This document shows, in pieces, positions 50,480 through 58,633 of a stretch of DNA of 64,000 nt. Positions within the stretch are counted from its first letter, which is position 1; every line of letters starts with the position of its first letter. The notes under the pieces are model-generated. The model worked only from the letters and a program-made list of their open reading frames with translations. It had not been told where the DNA came from and ran no database searches. A program made the position numbers and the translations under genes. Location of the stretch: assembly GCF_000730425.1 (NCBI RefSeq), contig NZ_CP008896.1, positions 1,488,001 through 1,552,000 on the forward strand, read 5' to 3'. The stretch is from Pseudomonas fluorescens. GTDB taxonomy: Bacteria > Pseudomonadota > Gammaproteobacteria > Pseudomonadales > Pseudomonadaceae.

Positions 50480-51559
50480 ATGACGGCCATCCACATCAAG
50501 TTCCCAGCCCTGACGCTCAAGGCTGGCCAGCGCGCCTTGACACGCATTCGCGAACAAGGCCTGGAGCCTCAAGACGTGGGCATTCTGCCCGGCGCCGCCG
50601 GTGGCCCCAAGGCCTTGGGCATCCAGGGCCTGGACCTGGCGCTGTTCGGTGACTGGCTGGCACGCGCACCTCGCGAGCGCTCGTTGATTGGTGCATCCAT
50701 CGGTTCCTGGCGGTTTGCCAGCGCCTGCCTGGCCGACCCGGTGCAAGGTTTGCTCGACCTGGGCCGCCTGTACAACGAGCAACGCTTTGCCAAGGGCGTG
50801 ACCATGGCCGAAGTCAGCCAGAGCTGCCAGCGCATGCTGGATGACCTGCTGGCCGGGCGCGATGCGACGTTGTTGGATAACCCGCACTACCGTCTGAATA
50901 TAGTCGTGGTCAAAAGCCATGGGCTGCTGGCCGACGATCATCGTGGGCGCCTGGGCCTGGGCCTGTCTTCGGTGATCGCTGACAACCTGCGCAGCCGCAC
51001 GCGCCTGTCCCGGCATTTTGAGCGGCTGATCATCCACGACCCGCGCCGGGCGCCACCGCTGCACCCGCTCAAGGATTTCCCTTCGCGCTTCCTCAACCTG
51101 GAACTGGGCAACCTGCGCCAGGCATTGCTGGCGTCAGGCTCGATCCCCATGGTGATGCAAGGCGTGCGCGACCTGCCAGGCGCCGGTGTCGGCACCTATC
51201 GCGATGGCGGCCTGCTGGACTATCACCTCGACCTGCCCTACTACGGCGATGACATCGTGCTGTACCCGCACTTCACCGATCGGGTCATTCCCGGCTGGTT
51301 CGACAAGAGCCTGCCGTGGCGACGCAGCGACCCTCAGGGTTTGCGGAACGTATTGCTCGTGGCCCCCTCACGGGACTACCTGGCTCGCCTGCCCTACGGC
51401 AAATTGCCAGATCGCAGCGACTTCAAGCGTTTTATGGGGGATGACGCCCGGCGCAATCATTACTGGCAAACCGCGATGAGTGAAAGCCAGCGGCTGGGCG
51501 ATGAGTTCCTCGAACTGGCCGATAACGGCCGATTGGGTGAACGCCTGATTGCTCTCTGA
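50480..51559 (+). CDS. Patatin-like phospholipase family protein
   Basis: 359 residues. Nucleophile elbow GASIGSW with Ser73, oxyanion-type loop AAGGPKALGIQG, and the dyad Asp242 in RDGGLLDYH, as expected for the patatin Ser-Asp dyad. No signal peptide, so probably cytoplasmic. Patatin-like proteins hydrolyse lipids; this subgroup is not characterised. Monocistronic, divergent from the PepSY/two-component operon; the following 250 bases are AT-rich. Confidence 0.85.
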   Translation: MTAIHIKFPALTLKAGQRALTRIREQGLEPQDVGILPGAAGGPKALGIQGLDLALFGDWLARAPRERSLIGASIGSWRFASACLADPVQGLLDLGRLYNEQRFAKGVTMAEVSQSCQRMLDDLLAGRDATLLDNPHYRLNIVVVKSHGLLADDHRGRLGLGLSSVIADNLRSRTRLSRHFERLIIHDPRRAPPLHPLKDFPSRFLNLELGNLRQALLASGSIPMVMQGVRDLPGAGVGTYRDGGLLDYHLDLPYYGDDIVLYPHFTDRVIPGWFDKSLPWRRSDPQGLRNVLLVAPSRDYLARLPYGKLPDRSDFKRFMGDDARRNHYWQTAMSESQRLGDEFLELADNGRLGERLIAL

Positions 51560-51813
51560 GTTATAAAATCATTATTTTTCGCAATAAATTATTTCAATTC
51601 GATAATAATGCAGTGGATTGGCATCCTATTCACTATCACCCCATTGATAGCACGACGCCACTGGGATTACCGAAGCCAAACTGTTGTTATTGAAAAATGG
51701 AAAGATCAGCCGTTCTAAACTCGAAACCCTGAACGAGCCCAGGCCTTGGACTGTGCTGGCTGGCCCTCGGGCAGCCCTGTAGGACACTGATAAACCTAAC
51801 GCGGACTTCCCCT

Positions 51814-52056
51814 ATGAAACCCATGAAACGCCTGGGGCTTTGCACGATTACCCTGATTGCCGGCGGCTGCAGCAACGGCAGTTACTCCCCATCCTCGTAC
51901 AACTTTTATGAGCCAGGCACACCGTTCGGCAACCGCTACGGCTCCTCTCTCCCGCTGGATACCGCCTGCCCCAAACGTGGTTGCGATAACAACAAGTTGT
52001 TCTTCAATCCAGCCCATCAAGAAACAACGTTGGAAAGATACAACCATGAATTCTAA
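51814..52056 (+). CDS. Small lipoprotein, start of a two-gene unit
   Basis: 80 residues. Lipobox IAGGC (Cys19), then a Ser/Tyr/Asn-rich mature part with a second cysteine pair (CPKRGC). The last 11 bases overlap the start of the next gene in another frame. An AT-rich 250-base region precedes it, unlike the surrounding DNA. No homologue recognised. Confidence 0.65.
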   Translation: MKPMKRLGLCTITLIAGGCSNGSYSPSSYNFYEPGTPFGNRYGSSLPLDTACPKRGCDNNKLFFNPAHQETTLERYNHEF

Positions 52057-52441
52057 TCGAAAAAAAATGTACGGCCTTGGCCTGTTCCTGCTGCTGGCAG
52101 CAGGCCAGGCAGGTGCGCAAGACTTGCCCAATCTCTCGCTTCTCACTCGCTATGGCGTCACCGAGGAGCAGTTGCCAGCAGCCCCTGCAGAACTGGCACT
52201 GACAAGTGAACCGACGAAAAGCCACTTTGAAATACAGCCTGAGCGGCCCTTGATCCGGCTGGAGAAAAACGGCGGCCTGGTATCTGAAACCACTGGCAAT
52301 ATCAGCATTGATAACGCGACCGCCCAAGACCAGGTGCGGTGTGCTCGTGCGCAAGCGGAGCTGACGCGCCGAGGGACGCAGAACTCGTTGGCATGTGAGG
52401 ATCGGGCCAAGGTCAGTACAACGGTGTGGTCCCGGGAATAA
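52046..52441 (+). CDS. Small exported protein, unknown function
   Basis: 131 residues. Signal peptide (GLGLFLLLAAGQAGAQD), then a low-complexity N-terminal region and a C-terminal part with two cysteines (VRCARAQAELTRRG and SLACEDRA). It overlaps the preceding lipoprotein gene by 11 bases, so the two are likely translated together. No family recognised; secreted or envelope location is inferred. Confidence 0.7.
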   Translation: MNSNRKKMYGLGLFLLLAAGQAGAQDLPNLSLLTRYGVTEEQLPAAPAELALTSEPTKSHFEIQPERPLIRLEKNGGLVSETTGNISIDNATAQDQVRCARAQAELTRRGTQNSLACEDRAKVSTTVWSRE

Positions 52442-52582
52442 CCGTGCTTTACACACGCCGCCAGATCGCCTGATAAAACAGGTTAGAATGCGCACCCAGT
52501 CGCTCGCCTGAGCCCGTCAAGCACTCACCCGGCACTGACAATCGCACACAGCCCCAGAAACTCCTGCCTTACAGGTCATACC

Positions 52583-52939
52583 TTGGAAATTTTCAAAGAG
52601 TTCACATTCGAATCCGCCCATCGCCTGCCCCACGTCCCCGAAGGCCACAAGTGCGGGCGCCTGCATGGTCATTCCTTCAAGGTGGCCATTCACCTGAGCG
52701 GCGACCTTGATCCGCATACCGGTTGGATCCGTGACTTCTCGGAGATCAAGGCGATTTTCAAGCCGCTCTATGAGCGTCTCGACCACAACTACCTCAACGA
52801 CATCCCCGGCCTGGAAAACCCTACCAGCGAAGTGTTGGCCAAGTGGATCTGGAACGAGTTGAAGCCGCTGCTGCCGGAGCTCAGCGCCATTCGTATCCAC
52901 GAGACCTGCACCAGTGGCTGTATCTATCGCGGTGAGTAA
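52583..52939 (+). CDS. queD: 6-carboxytetrahydropterin synthase
   Basis: 118 residues with a TTG start at 52583; no ATG fits before the conserved FESAHRL. Zinc ligands His13, His28 and His30 and catalytic Cys24 lie in [20 protein letters not shown]. It makes 6-carboxy-5,6,7,8-tetrahydropterin from dihydroneopterin triphosphate, the second step towards queuosine. Other queuosine genes are not in the window. A -10-like TAGAAT lies near 52480. Confidence 0.92.
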   Translation: MEIFKEFTFESAHRLPHVPEGHKCGRLHGHSFKVAIHLSGDLDPHTGWIRDFSEIKAIFKPLYERLDHNYLNDIPGLENPTSEVLAKWIWNELKPLLPELSAIRIHETCTSGCIYRGE

Positions 52940-52974
52940 GTCCTTGGGTTGAATACGCAGGCTCTGCCGCCAAT

Positions 52975-53028
52975 GTAAAGCAAGCTTGACATGCAAGGCC
53001 AGCCCTCATAATGTAAAGCACCCTTTAC
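52975..53028 (+). promoter_or_regulatory. Two GTAAAG-N4-CTTTAC dyads before the membrane-protein/XRE pair
   Basis: Site 2 is perfect: GTAAAG 53013-53018, CTTTAC 53023-53028. Site 1 has one mismatch: GTAAAG 52975-52980, CTTGAC 52985-52990. Both are embedded in an exact direct repeat AATGTAAAGCA (52972-52982 and 53010-53020), centres 38 bases apart. The second ends 14 bases before the ATG. Inference: operators for the small XRE regulator encoded two genes on. Confidence 0.6.
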
Positions 53029-53042
53029 TCAAGGAGCTTCGC

Positions 53043-53417
53043 ATGCCAATCAAACGCTACCTGATGGAATTTTTCATCGCCCTGGCCGCCTATGTGGTGG
53101 CCGTGCTCGTCAGTACCCACTTCCTGGCCGATGCCCCGCAAGGCGCAGGAAAAGTCGCACTGGCCCTGGTTCCAGTCATTCCACTGATTGCCATGGCAGG
53201 CGTGGCGATCCGTCAATTGGGGCGAATGGATGAAATGGGCCGCAAGATTCAATTGGAAGCCCTGGGCATCGCCTTCATCTGCACGGCACTGATCACCTCC
53301 AGTTATGGCTTCCTGGAAACCGCCGGGTTGCCACGCCTGTCGATGTTTTTTGTATGGCCGATCATGGGCGGTATCTGGGCACTGGCCACAGTGATCGGCG
53401 CCAGGCGTTATCGATGA
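53043..53417 (+). CDS. Small four-helix membrane protein paired with an XRE regulator
   Basis: 124 residues, ATG preceded by AAGGAGC. Four hydrophobic segments: about 9-27, 38-55, 73-92 and 99-117, with a charged RQLGRMDEMGRKIQLE loop in the middle. Stop overlaps the next gene's start as ATGA. Membrane protein plus small XRE regulator pairs of this shape are widespread and uncharacterised. The pair may respond to membrane conditions. Confidence 0.75.
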   Translation: MPIKRYLMEFFIALAAYVVAVLVSTHFLADAPQGAGKVALALVPVIPLIAMAGVAIRQLGRMDEMGRKIQLEALGIAFICTALITSSYGFLETAGLPRLSMFFVWPIMGGIWALATVIGARRYR

Positions 53418-53611
53418 ACAACCTGATGCGCGAACTGCGCACTGAACGGGGCTGGTCCCAGGCCGACCTGGCGGCGCACCTTGACGTGTCGCGCCAGACC
53501 GTCAACGCCATCGAGACTGGCCGCTACGACCCCAGCCTGCCGCTGGCCTTCAAAATAGCCAGGCTGTTTGAACGGCCGATCGAGGCGATCTTTGAGGCGC
53601 CCTCGGAATAA
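53414..53611 (+). CDS. Small XRE-family regulator
   Basis: 65 residues, almost entirely a helix-turn-helix: MRELRTERGWSQADLAAHLDVSRQTVNAIETGRYDPSLPLAFKIARLF. It matches the short YozG/PF01381 type regulators without an effector domain. Coupled by a four-base overlap to the membrane protein gene; it probably binds the GTAAAG-N4-CTTTAC sites upstream. Confidence 0.85.
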   Translation: MNNLMRELRTERGWSQADLAAHLDVSRQTVNAIETGRYDPSLPLAFKIARLFERPIEAIFEAPSE

Positions 53612-53674
53612 GGGTTTGCGCTCCAGGATCACAGCGATTAAAACAGGCTTCGCCGCCACTCAAGGAATTGAACC

Positions 53675-54298
53675 ATGGAATCCACCTGGCTGGCCCAGGC
53701 CAAACGCTTGCAGGCGTTGGCCTCCACCGGGCTGCACTTTTGCACCGATGACTTCGAGCGTGAACGCCTGGAGGAGATCGCCCATATTGCCCACAGTATG
53801 CTCGCGCAGTTGGGGCAAGTACCTCTGGAGCGCATTACCGGCCTGGTTTCGGATTTCGCCCAGCGTTATTCAACGCCCATGATCGATGTGCGTGGTGCAC
53901 TGATTGAAGATGACCGGATCCTGCTGGTGCGCGAAGCAACGGATGGCTGCTGGGCCTTGCCAGGGGGCTATGCCGATGTCGGGTTGTCGGCCGCCGAAAA
54001 CATCATCAAGGAACTTCGTGAAGAAGCGGGGTTAAGTGTCACCGCGCAGGCGCTGTACAGCGTGACCCACAAAGCCAAGGGCCTGTATCGGCCCGACGTG
54101 CGCGACTTCTACAAGTTGTACTTTCTCTGCGAACGCGCCGACCAGGCCGCCCCCATGGCAGGTTTTGAAACCACCGACGTCGGCTTCTTCCGCCTCGACG
54201 ATCTGCCACCGCTGTCACGCGGGCGCACCATCGAGAGTGATCTTGAAGCCGCTTTCGCCTTTCACCGCGGCGAAATCACCCAGACGCTGTTCGACTGA
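53675..54298 (+). CDS. NUDIX hydrolase with N-terminal NUDIX-associated domain
   Basis: 207 residues. A helical N-terminal domain (about 1-65) precedes the NUDIX fold. The NUDIX box (about residues 102-124) reads GGYADVGLSAAENIIKEL then REEAGL: the first Glu of the consensus is Leu and the following Arg is Lys, a variation also seen in YjhB-like members. The EE pair that binds metal is kept. ADP-ribose or related nucleotide substrates are typical of this group; not determined here. Confidence 0.85.
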   Translation: MESTWLAQAKRLQALASTGLHFCTDDFERERLEEIAHIAHSMLAQLGQVPLERITGLVSDFAQRYSTPMIDVRGALIEDDRILLVREATDGCWALPGGYADVGLSAAENIIKELREEAGLSVTAQALYSVTHKAKGLYRPDVRDFYKLYFLCERADQAAPMAGFETTDVGFFRLDDLPPLSRGRTIESDLEAAFAFHRGEITQTLFD

Positions 54299-54496
54299 CA
54301 CGGTGATCCATTTTGTATCACCGCTGCACCGCTTTCGCGCCTGACAGGGCACATCCGACAAGCAATCCCCCTTTCCAGCCCTCCCCCTCCTACAAACACC
54401 GTGCAACCTGCACAGCGCCCACCGTGCACCCATCACTGCCCGGTAGTTGGCACGCCCGCTGCAACAGGCCCTGCGTCACTCACAGGGGTACGGCAC

Positions 54497-55765
54497 ATGA
54501 CGCAGAACGAACCGGGCAATGATTACCCTCTCAGCGAAGTGCCCATGCATGCACGCAAGGGCCTTGGCTCCACGGCCATGGTGTTGCTGGGCTTCACCTT
54601 TTTTACCGCGACCATGTTTGCCGGCGGCAAGCTGGGGGTGGCCTTCAGTTTCACCCAGATGCTCGGTGTCGTGGCCCTGGGTAACCTGCTGTTGGGTATC
54701 TACGCCGCAGGCCTGGGTTACATCGCCTTCAAGAGCGGCTTGAACTCGGTACTGATGGGGCGTTTCTGCTTCGGTGAAGTGGGTAGCAAGTTGAGTGACC
54801 TGATCCTGGGTTTCACCCAGATTGGCTGGTACGCCTGGGGCACCGCCACGGCAGCCGTGGTGCTGGGCAAATATTTTGAACTGGGCCAGGGCAGCGTGCT
54901 GACGCTGATGGTGCTGTTTGGCCTGGTGTTCTGTGCCACGGCCTACGTGGGCTACCGTGGCCTGAAAATCCTCTCTTACATTGCAGTCCCGGCCATGGGC
55001 CTGCTGCTGTTGCTGTCGATGTGGGTGGCCACCGTAAAAGTCGGCGGGCTTGAAGGCTTGCTCGCGGTGGTGCCCAGCGGCGAATTGGATCTGTCCACGG
55101 CCATTACCCTGGTGTTCGGCACCTTTGTCAGCGGTGCGACCCAGGCCACCAACTGGACGCGGTTTTCCCGCTCGGCCAAGGTGGCGGTACTGGCCAGCCT
55201 GATCGGCTTTTTTATCGGTAACGGCCTGATGGTGCTGATCGGTGCCTACGGCGCCATCGTCTATCAACAGCCGGATGTGGTGGAAGTGTTGCTGCTGCAA
55301 GGTTTCGCCATGGCCGCAATGGCCATGCTGCTGCTCAATATCTGGAGTACCCAGGACAACACCATCTACAACTTCGCCGTCGCCGGCTGCAACCTGCTGC
55401 GCACCAGGCGCCGCAAGACCGTAACCCTGGTCGGCGCCGTCATCGGCACCCTGCTCGCCTTGCTGGGCATGTACGACATGCTGGTGCCCTACCTGATTCT
55501 GCTGGGCACCGTGATTCCACCGATTGGCGGGGTGATCATGGCTGATTTTTTCTATCGCTATCGCGGTCGGTACCCTTGGCTGGCGGATGTGCGCTTGCCA
55601 GCGTTCAATTGGCCGGGGCTGATGGCCTATGCAGTCGGTACGGTGCTGGCGTTCAGTTCGCCGTGGGTCGCGCCGCTGGTGGGGATTATCGCCGCAGCAG
55701 CTACCTACATCGTACTCACCGCCGTCCTGCGGGTACGGGCGCCATTGGCCGACGCCCAGGCATGA
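54497..55765 (+). CDS. codB: Cytosine permease
   Basis: 422 residues from ATG 54497 (MTQNEPGNDYPLSEVPMHAR); an open frame from 54401 is not needed. Twelve hydrophobic segments of the nucleobase:cation symporter-1 family, with FTQIGWYAWGTATA, GATQATNWTRFSRSAKVA and NIWSTQDNTIYNFAVAGCN typical of CodB. It imports cytosine for deamination by the codA product 275 bases downstream. Between the two lies the remnant of a regulator gene, whose start overlaps this stop (ATGA). Confidence 0.93.
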   Translation: MTQNEPGNDYPLSEVPMHARKGLGSTAMVLLGFTFFTATMFAGGKLGVAFSFTQMLGVVALGNLLLGIYAAGLGYIAFKSGLNSVLMGRFCFGEVGSKLSDLILGFTQIGWYAWGTATAAVVLGKYFELGQGSVLTLMVLFGLVFCATAYVGYRGLKILSYIAVPAMGLLLLLSMWVATVKVGGLEGLLAVVPSGELDLSTAITLVFGTFVSGATQATNWTRFSRSAKVAVLASLIGFFIGNGLMVLIGAYGAIVYQQPDVVEVLLLQGFAMAAMAMLLLNIWSTQDNTIYNFAVAGCNLLRTRRRKTVTLVGAVIGTLLALLGMYDMLVPYLILLGTVIPPIGGVIMADFFYRYRGRYPWLADVRLPAFNWPGLMAYAVGTVLAFSSPWVAPLVGIIAAAATYIVLTAVLRVRAPLADAQA

Positions 55766-56011
55766 GCCTGACCGTCGCGGATGTGCTGGCCCTGCCGGGA
55801 CTGGAGCCCATGAGCCTGCGTGCTGGCAGCGCAGGCCTGGTTCCTCGACAATGGTAACCTTGTGGCTGCTGCCCTGCGGTTGGCGGTCCACCGCGACACC
55901 CTGACCCACCGTGTCCAACGTATCGAAGCCCTGTGCGGGCTGTCGCTGGACAACCCCAATGACCGTCTGGACATCGGCGTCGCGCTGATGATCTGGCGGC
56001 TGTCTGCCTGA
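55762..56011 (+). pseudogene. Internally deleted PucR-family regulator remnant
   Basis: ATG 55762 overlaps the codB stop and opens MSLTVADVLALPGLEPMSLRAG, a typical PucR-family N terminus. The frame ends after 31 codons. A second frame from 55820 gives the family's C-terminal helix-turn-helix (FLDNGNLVAAALRLAVHRDTLTHRVQRIEALCGL) and ends at 56011. Head and tail are thus joined after loss of the several hundred codons between, with a frame change at the junction. It was presumably the regulator of the codBA operon; now non-functional. Confidence 0.85.
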
Positions 56012-56039
56012 TTGCTTTTTGCCCAAGAGGAACGTGCCC

Positions 56040-57275
56040 ATGCATATCATCAATGCCCGCCTGCGCAACCGTGAAGGCCTGCATGATCTGCACCTGGAAC
56101 ATGGCCGGATCGCCAGCATTACCCCACAAACCGCCCCGCCGTCCCTGGGGCCGGACGACCTGGATGCCGCGGGCAACCTGGTGGTGCCACCGTTTGTCGA
56201 GCCGCACATCCACCTCGACGCCACCCTCACTGCCGGCGAGCCGCGCTGGAACATGAGCGGGACGCTGTTTGAAGGGATCGAGTGCTGGGGCGAACGCAAG
56301 GCCACCATCACTCAGGAAGACACCAAGGCCCGTGCCAAACAGACCATTCAGGCCCTCGCGGCCCATGGCATCCAGCATGTGCGCACCCATGTCGACGTCA
56401 CCGACCCGGACTTGACGGCGCTCAAGGCCATGCTCGAAGTGCGCGAGGAGAGCGGCCACCTGATCGACCTGCAGATCGTGGCGTTTCCTCAGGAGGGCAT
56501 CGAGTCCTACCGCAATGGCCGTGAGCTGATGGAGGAAGCCATTCGCCTCGGCGCCGATGTGGTGGGCGGCATTCCCCATTTCGAGTACACCCGCGACCAA
56601 GGGGTCAGCTCGGTCAAATTCCTCATGGACCTGGCCGAACGCACGGGCTGCCTGGTCGATGTGCATTGCGATGAAACCGACGACCCGCACTCGCGCTTTC
56701 TGGAAGTGCTGGCCGAAGAGGCCCGCAGCCGCGATATGGGCAGTCGGGTTACCGCCAGCCACACCACGGCCATGGGTTCCTACGACAATGCCTACTGCGC
56801 CAAACTGTTCCGTCTGTTGGGGCACTCTGGCATCAGCTTTGTCTCCTGCCCCACCGAAAGCATTCACTTGCAGGGCCGTTTCGACAACTTCCCGAAACGC
56901 CGGGGCGTGACCCGCGTCAACGAGCTGTTGGAAGCCGGCATGAACGTGTGCTTCGGCCAGGATTCCATCGTCGATCCCTGGTACCCACTGGGCAACGGCA
57001 ATATTTTGCGGGTGCTCGAAGCCGGGCTGCATATCTGCCATATGCTCGGCTACAGCAACCTGCAAAAGGCCTTGGACCTTGTCACCGACAACAGTGCCAA
57101 AGCCATGGCCCTGGGCGACCGCTACGGCCTGGAGCCCGGGCGGCCGGCCAACCTGCTGATCCTGTCGGCACACAGCGACTATGAAGTCATTCGCAGCCAG
57201 GGTCTGGCGTTGTATTCGATCCGTAACGGCAAGGTGTTGATCAAGCGCCAGCCTGCGCAGGTGACGTTTGTGTAA
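56040..57275 (+). CDS. codA: Cytosine deaminase
   Basis: 411 residues from ATG 56040, with AGAGGA upstream; an ATG at 56019 is possible. Amidohydrolase metal site: His56 and His58 (EPHIHLDATLT), His in VDVHCDETDDPHSR with the catalytic Glu in CDE, and Asp308 in FGQDSIVDPWYP. E. coli CodA is 427 residues and shares these motifs. It converts cytosine to uracil and ammonia. Operon with codB, with the broken PucR gene between. Confidence 0.94.
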   Translation: MHIINARLRNREGLHDLHLEHGRIASITPQTAPPSLGPDDLDAAGNLVVPPFVEPHIHLDATLTAGEPRWNMSGTLFEGIECWGERKATITQEDTKARAKQTIQALAAHGIQHVRTHVDVTDPDLTALKAMLEVREESGHLIDLQIVAFPQEGIESYRNGRELMEEAIRLGADVVGGIPHFEYTRDQGVSSVKFLMDLAERTGCLVDVHCDETDDPHSRFLEVLAEEARSRDMGSRVTASHTTAMGSYDNAYCAKLFRLLGHSGISFVSCPTESIHLQGRFDNFPKRRGVTRVNELLEAGMNVCFGQDSIVDPWYPLGNGNILRVLEAGLHICHMLGYSNLQKALDLVTDNSAKAMALGDRYGLEPGRPANLLILSAHSDYEVIRSQGLALYSIRNGKVLIKRQPAQVTFV

Positions 57276-57309
57276 CACGCAGGTCCAAGCGATCGGGTCC
57301 CAGCCCGGT

Positions 57310-57328
57310 GGGCCACTCACAGTGGCCC
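57310..57328 (+). terminator. Hairpin after codA
   Basis: GGGCCACT-cac-AGTGGCCC, a perfect 8-base stem 34 bases after the codA stop; no T tract follows, so termination is uncertain. Confidence 0.5.
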
Positions 57329-57403
57329 GCTGGCTAGCGCTGAGGGCCCGCCGGCCAGCGCTTCTTCCAACACCTGCAGTTGCCACTCTTGCCCATCTGC
57401 ACC

Positions 57404-58375
57404 TCAGCCTTGAGGTGTTGCAGTCCCGAACAGACTGACACTCATCAACCTACCCGCCTGAACCTGCAAACGTACTGGCGCCGTGCCGCCCGGCATCACC
57501 ACGGCAACCTCTCCCGCCTCGACCCAGCCCGCGCGCCATGCTGCACAGGCCACTGCGCAGGCACTGGTCCCGGAGGACGCCGTGGGCCCCTCGCCGCGCT
57601 CGAATACCCGGGCAATCACCCGATTGGCAGAGTCTCGAGCGGCCCATTGCAGATTGACCCCGGCAGCGCAGGGCCGACCATCACCTGCCGGAGGGGCAAA
57701 GGCAATCGCTCTCAGTTGCTCGAACAGCTCAGACTGGTGCATCTGCCGATTGTCCGGCAAACCCGATACATGCTCGACCAAGGTCACGCAATGGGGGTTG
57801 CCGATACGCACAAATTGACTGCGCGCCCATTGCGGGTTGATCGCAGCCAGTTCACTCACCCGGCAAGGCCCGGCGACGCCGAGCCCAATCGCCCCTACCG
57901 CCTGCGGCCCGAATGCCGGCCGCCCCAGTGCCAGCCAGAACCCCGAAACCTGCCCATAGACCGTCGGCTCGACCCAGGTTGCAACTGGCGATAGTACGTC
58001 GGGTTGGTCGTGGTGCACCCGCAGCTCGCAGGACTGGGTCATCAGGCCCGCATCTGCCAGGGACTGGGCAAAGATAGTCAAGCCATTACCGCTACGCTCG
58101 GCCAGGGAACCATCGGTATTGATGATCAGCAGGTCATAGGGCGGTGCAGTCTGGAACGGCCCGACCAGCAAGCCATCGCAGCGATAGACCTTGGCCCCGG
58201 TTGGACGCAGCGACGCCCCCCAGCCACATTCGGACGTTATCGCCGATGCTGCCCACCCCTGGCGTGTACTGGCGGCCTGGGCAGCACTCTCGGGGACGGC
58301 AACGCCCCGGCGGCGTAACAGAGCCGGGCTGGCCACACCGTAGATATTGCCGCGAGCGTCGTAGAACAGAGTCAT
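57404..58375 (-). CDS. DapF-fold protein with both catalytic cysteines changed to serine
   Basis: 323 residues from ATG 58375 (MTLFYDARGNIYGV), with AGGTGG upstream. Diaminopimelate-epimerase landmarks are present: NTDGS (about 86-90), GNPHCV, FERGEG. The two proton-shuttling cysteines are replaced: ERSGNGL has Ser95 and TASSGTSACA has Ser268, where DapF has Cys in CGNG and ACGTGA. A two-thiol epimerase mechanism is therefore unlikely; an isomerase or binding role is possible. It is not next to lysine-pathway genes but faces an MFS gene across a 258-base promoter region. Confidence 0.8.
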   Translation of the reverse strand: MTLFYDARGNIYGVASPALLRRRGVAVPESAAQAASTRQGWAASAITSECGWGASLRPTGAKVYRCDGLLVGPFQTAPPYDLLIINTDGSLAERSGNGLTIFAQSLADAGLMTQSCELRVHHDQPDVLSPVATWVEPTVYGQVSGFWLALGRPAFGPQAVGAIGLGVAGPCRVSELAAINPQWARSQFVRIGNPHCVTLVEHVSGLPDNRQMHQSELFEQLRAIAFAPPAGDGRPCAAGVNLQWAARDSANRVIARVFERGEGPTASSGTSACAVACAAWRAGWVEAGEVAVVMPGGTAPVRLQVQAGRLMSVSLFGTATPQG

Positions 58376-58633
58376 TTGCAAGCCACCTCACATCCGGGAA
58401 AAGCGCCTGGCGATTGTGAGAGATGTCGGCGCTGGACACCACCTGCAGGAGTGGAGTGCATGAGCCTGGCAAAAATATCAGCGCGCCCTACACTCCTGTT
58501 TCCTCTGGATGAGCGTTCATCAGGCCAAAGTCCATGCGCAGTCGCCAAGGGAACCTGGCTCGCTCCACAGGGCCTGATGTGCAAGGATGTCGCGCCGGAC
58601 ATCGTTCGCTGAACGCAAAAACCAAGGACTTTC

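Noticed and set aside
54476..56311. 611-codon minus-strand frame across codB and the start of codA
   Set aside because: Gln/His-rich shadow; it would overlap two well-supported genes completely.
58540..58580. GGAACC followed by CCAC upstream of the YbjJ-like MFS gene
   Set aside because: Spacer is only 9 bases, far from the 15-16 needed for a hrp box.
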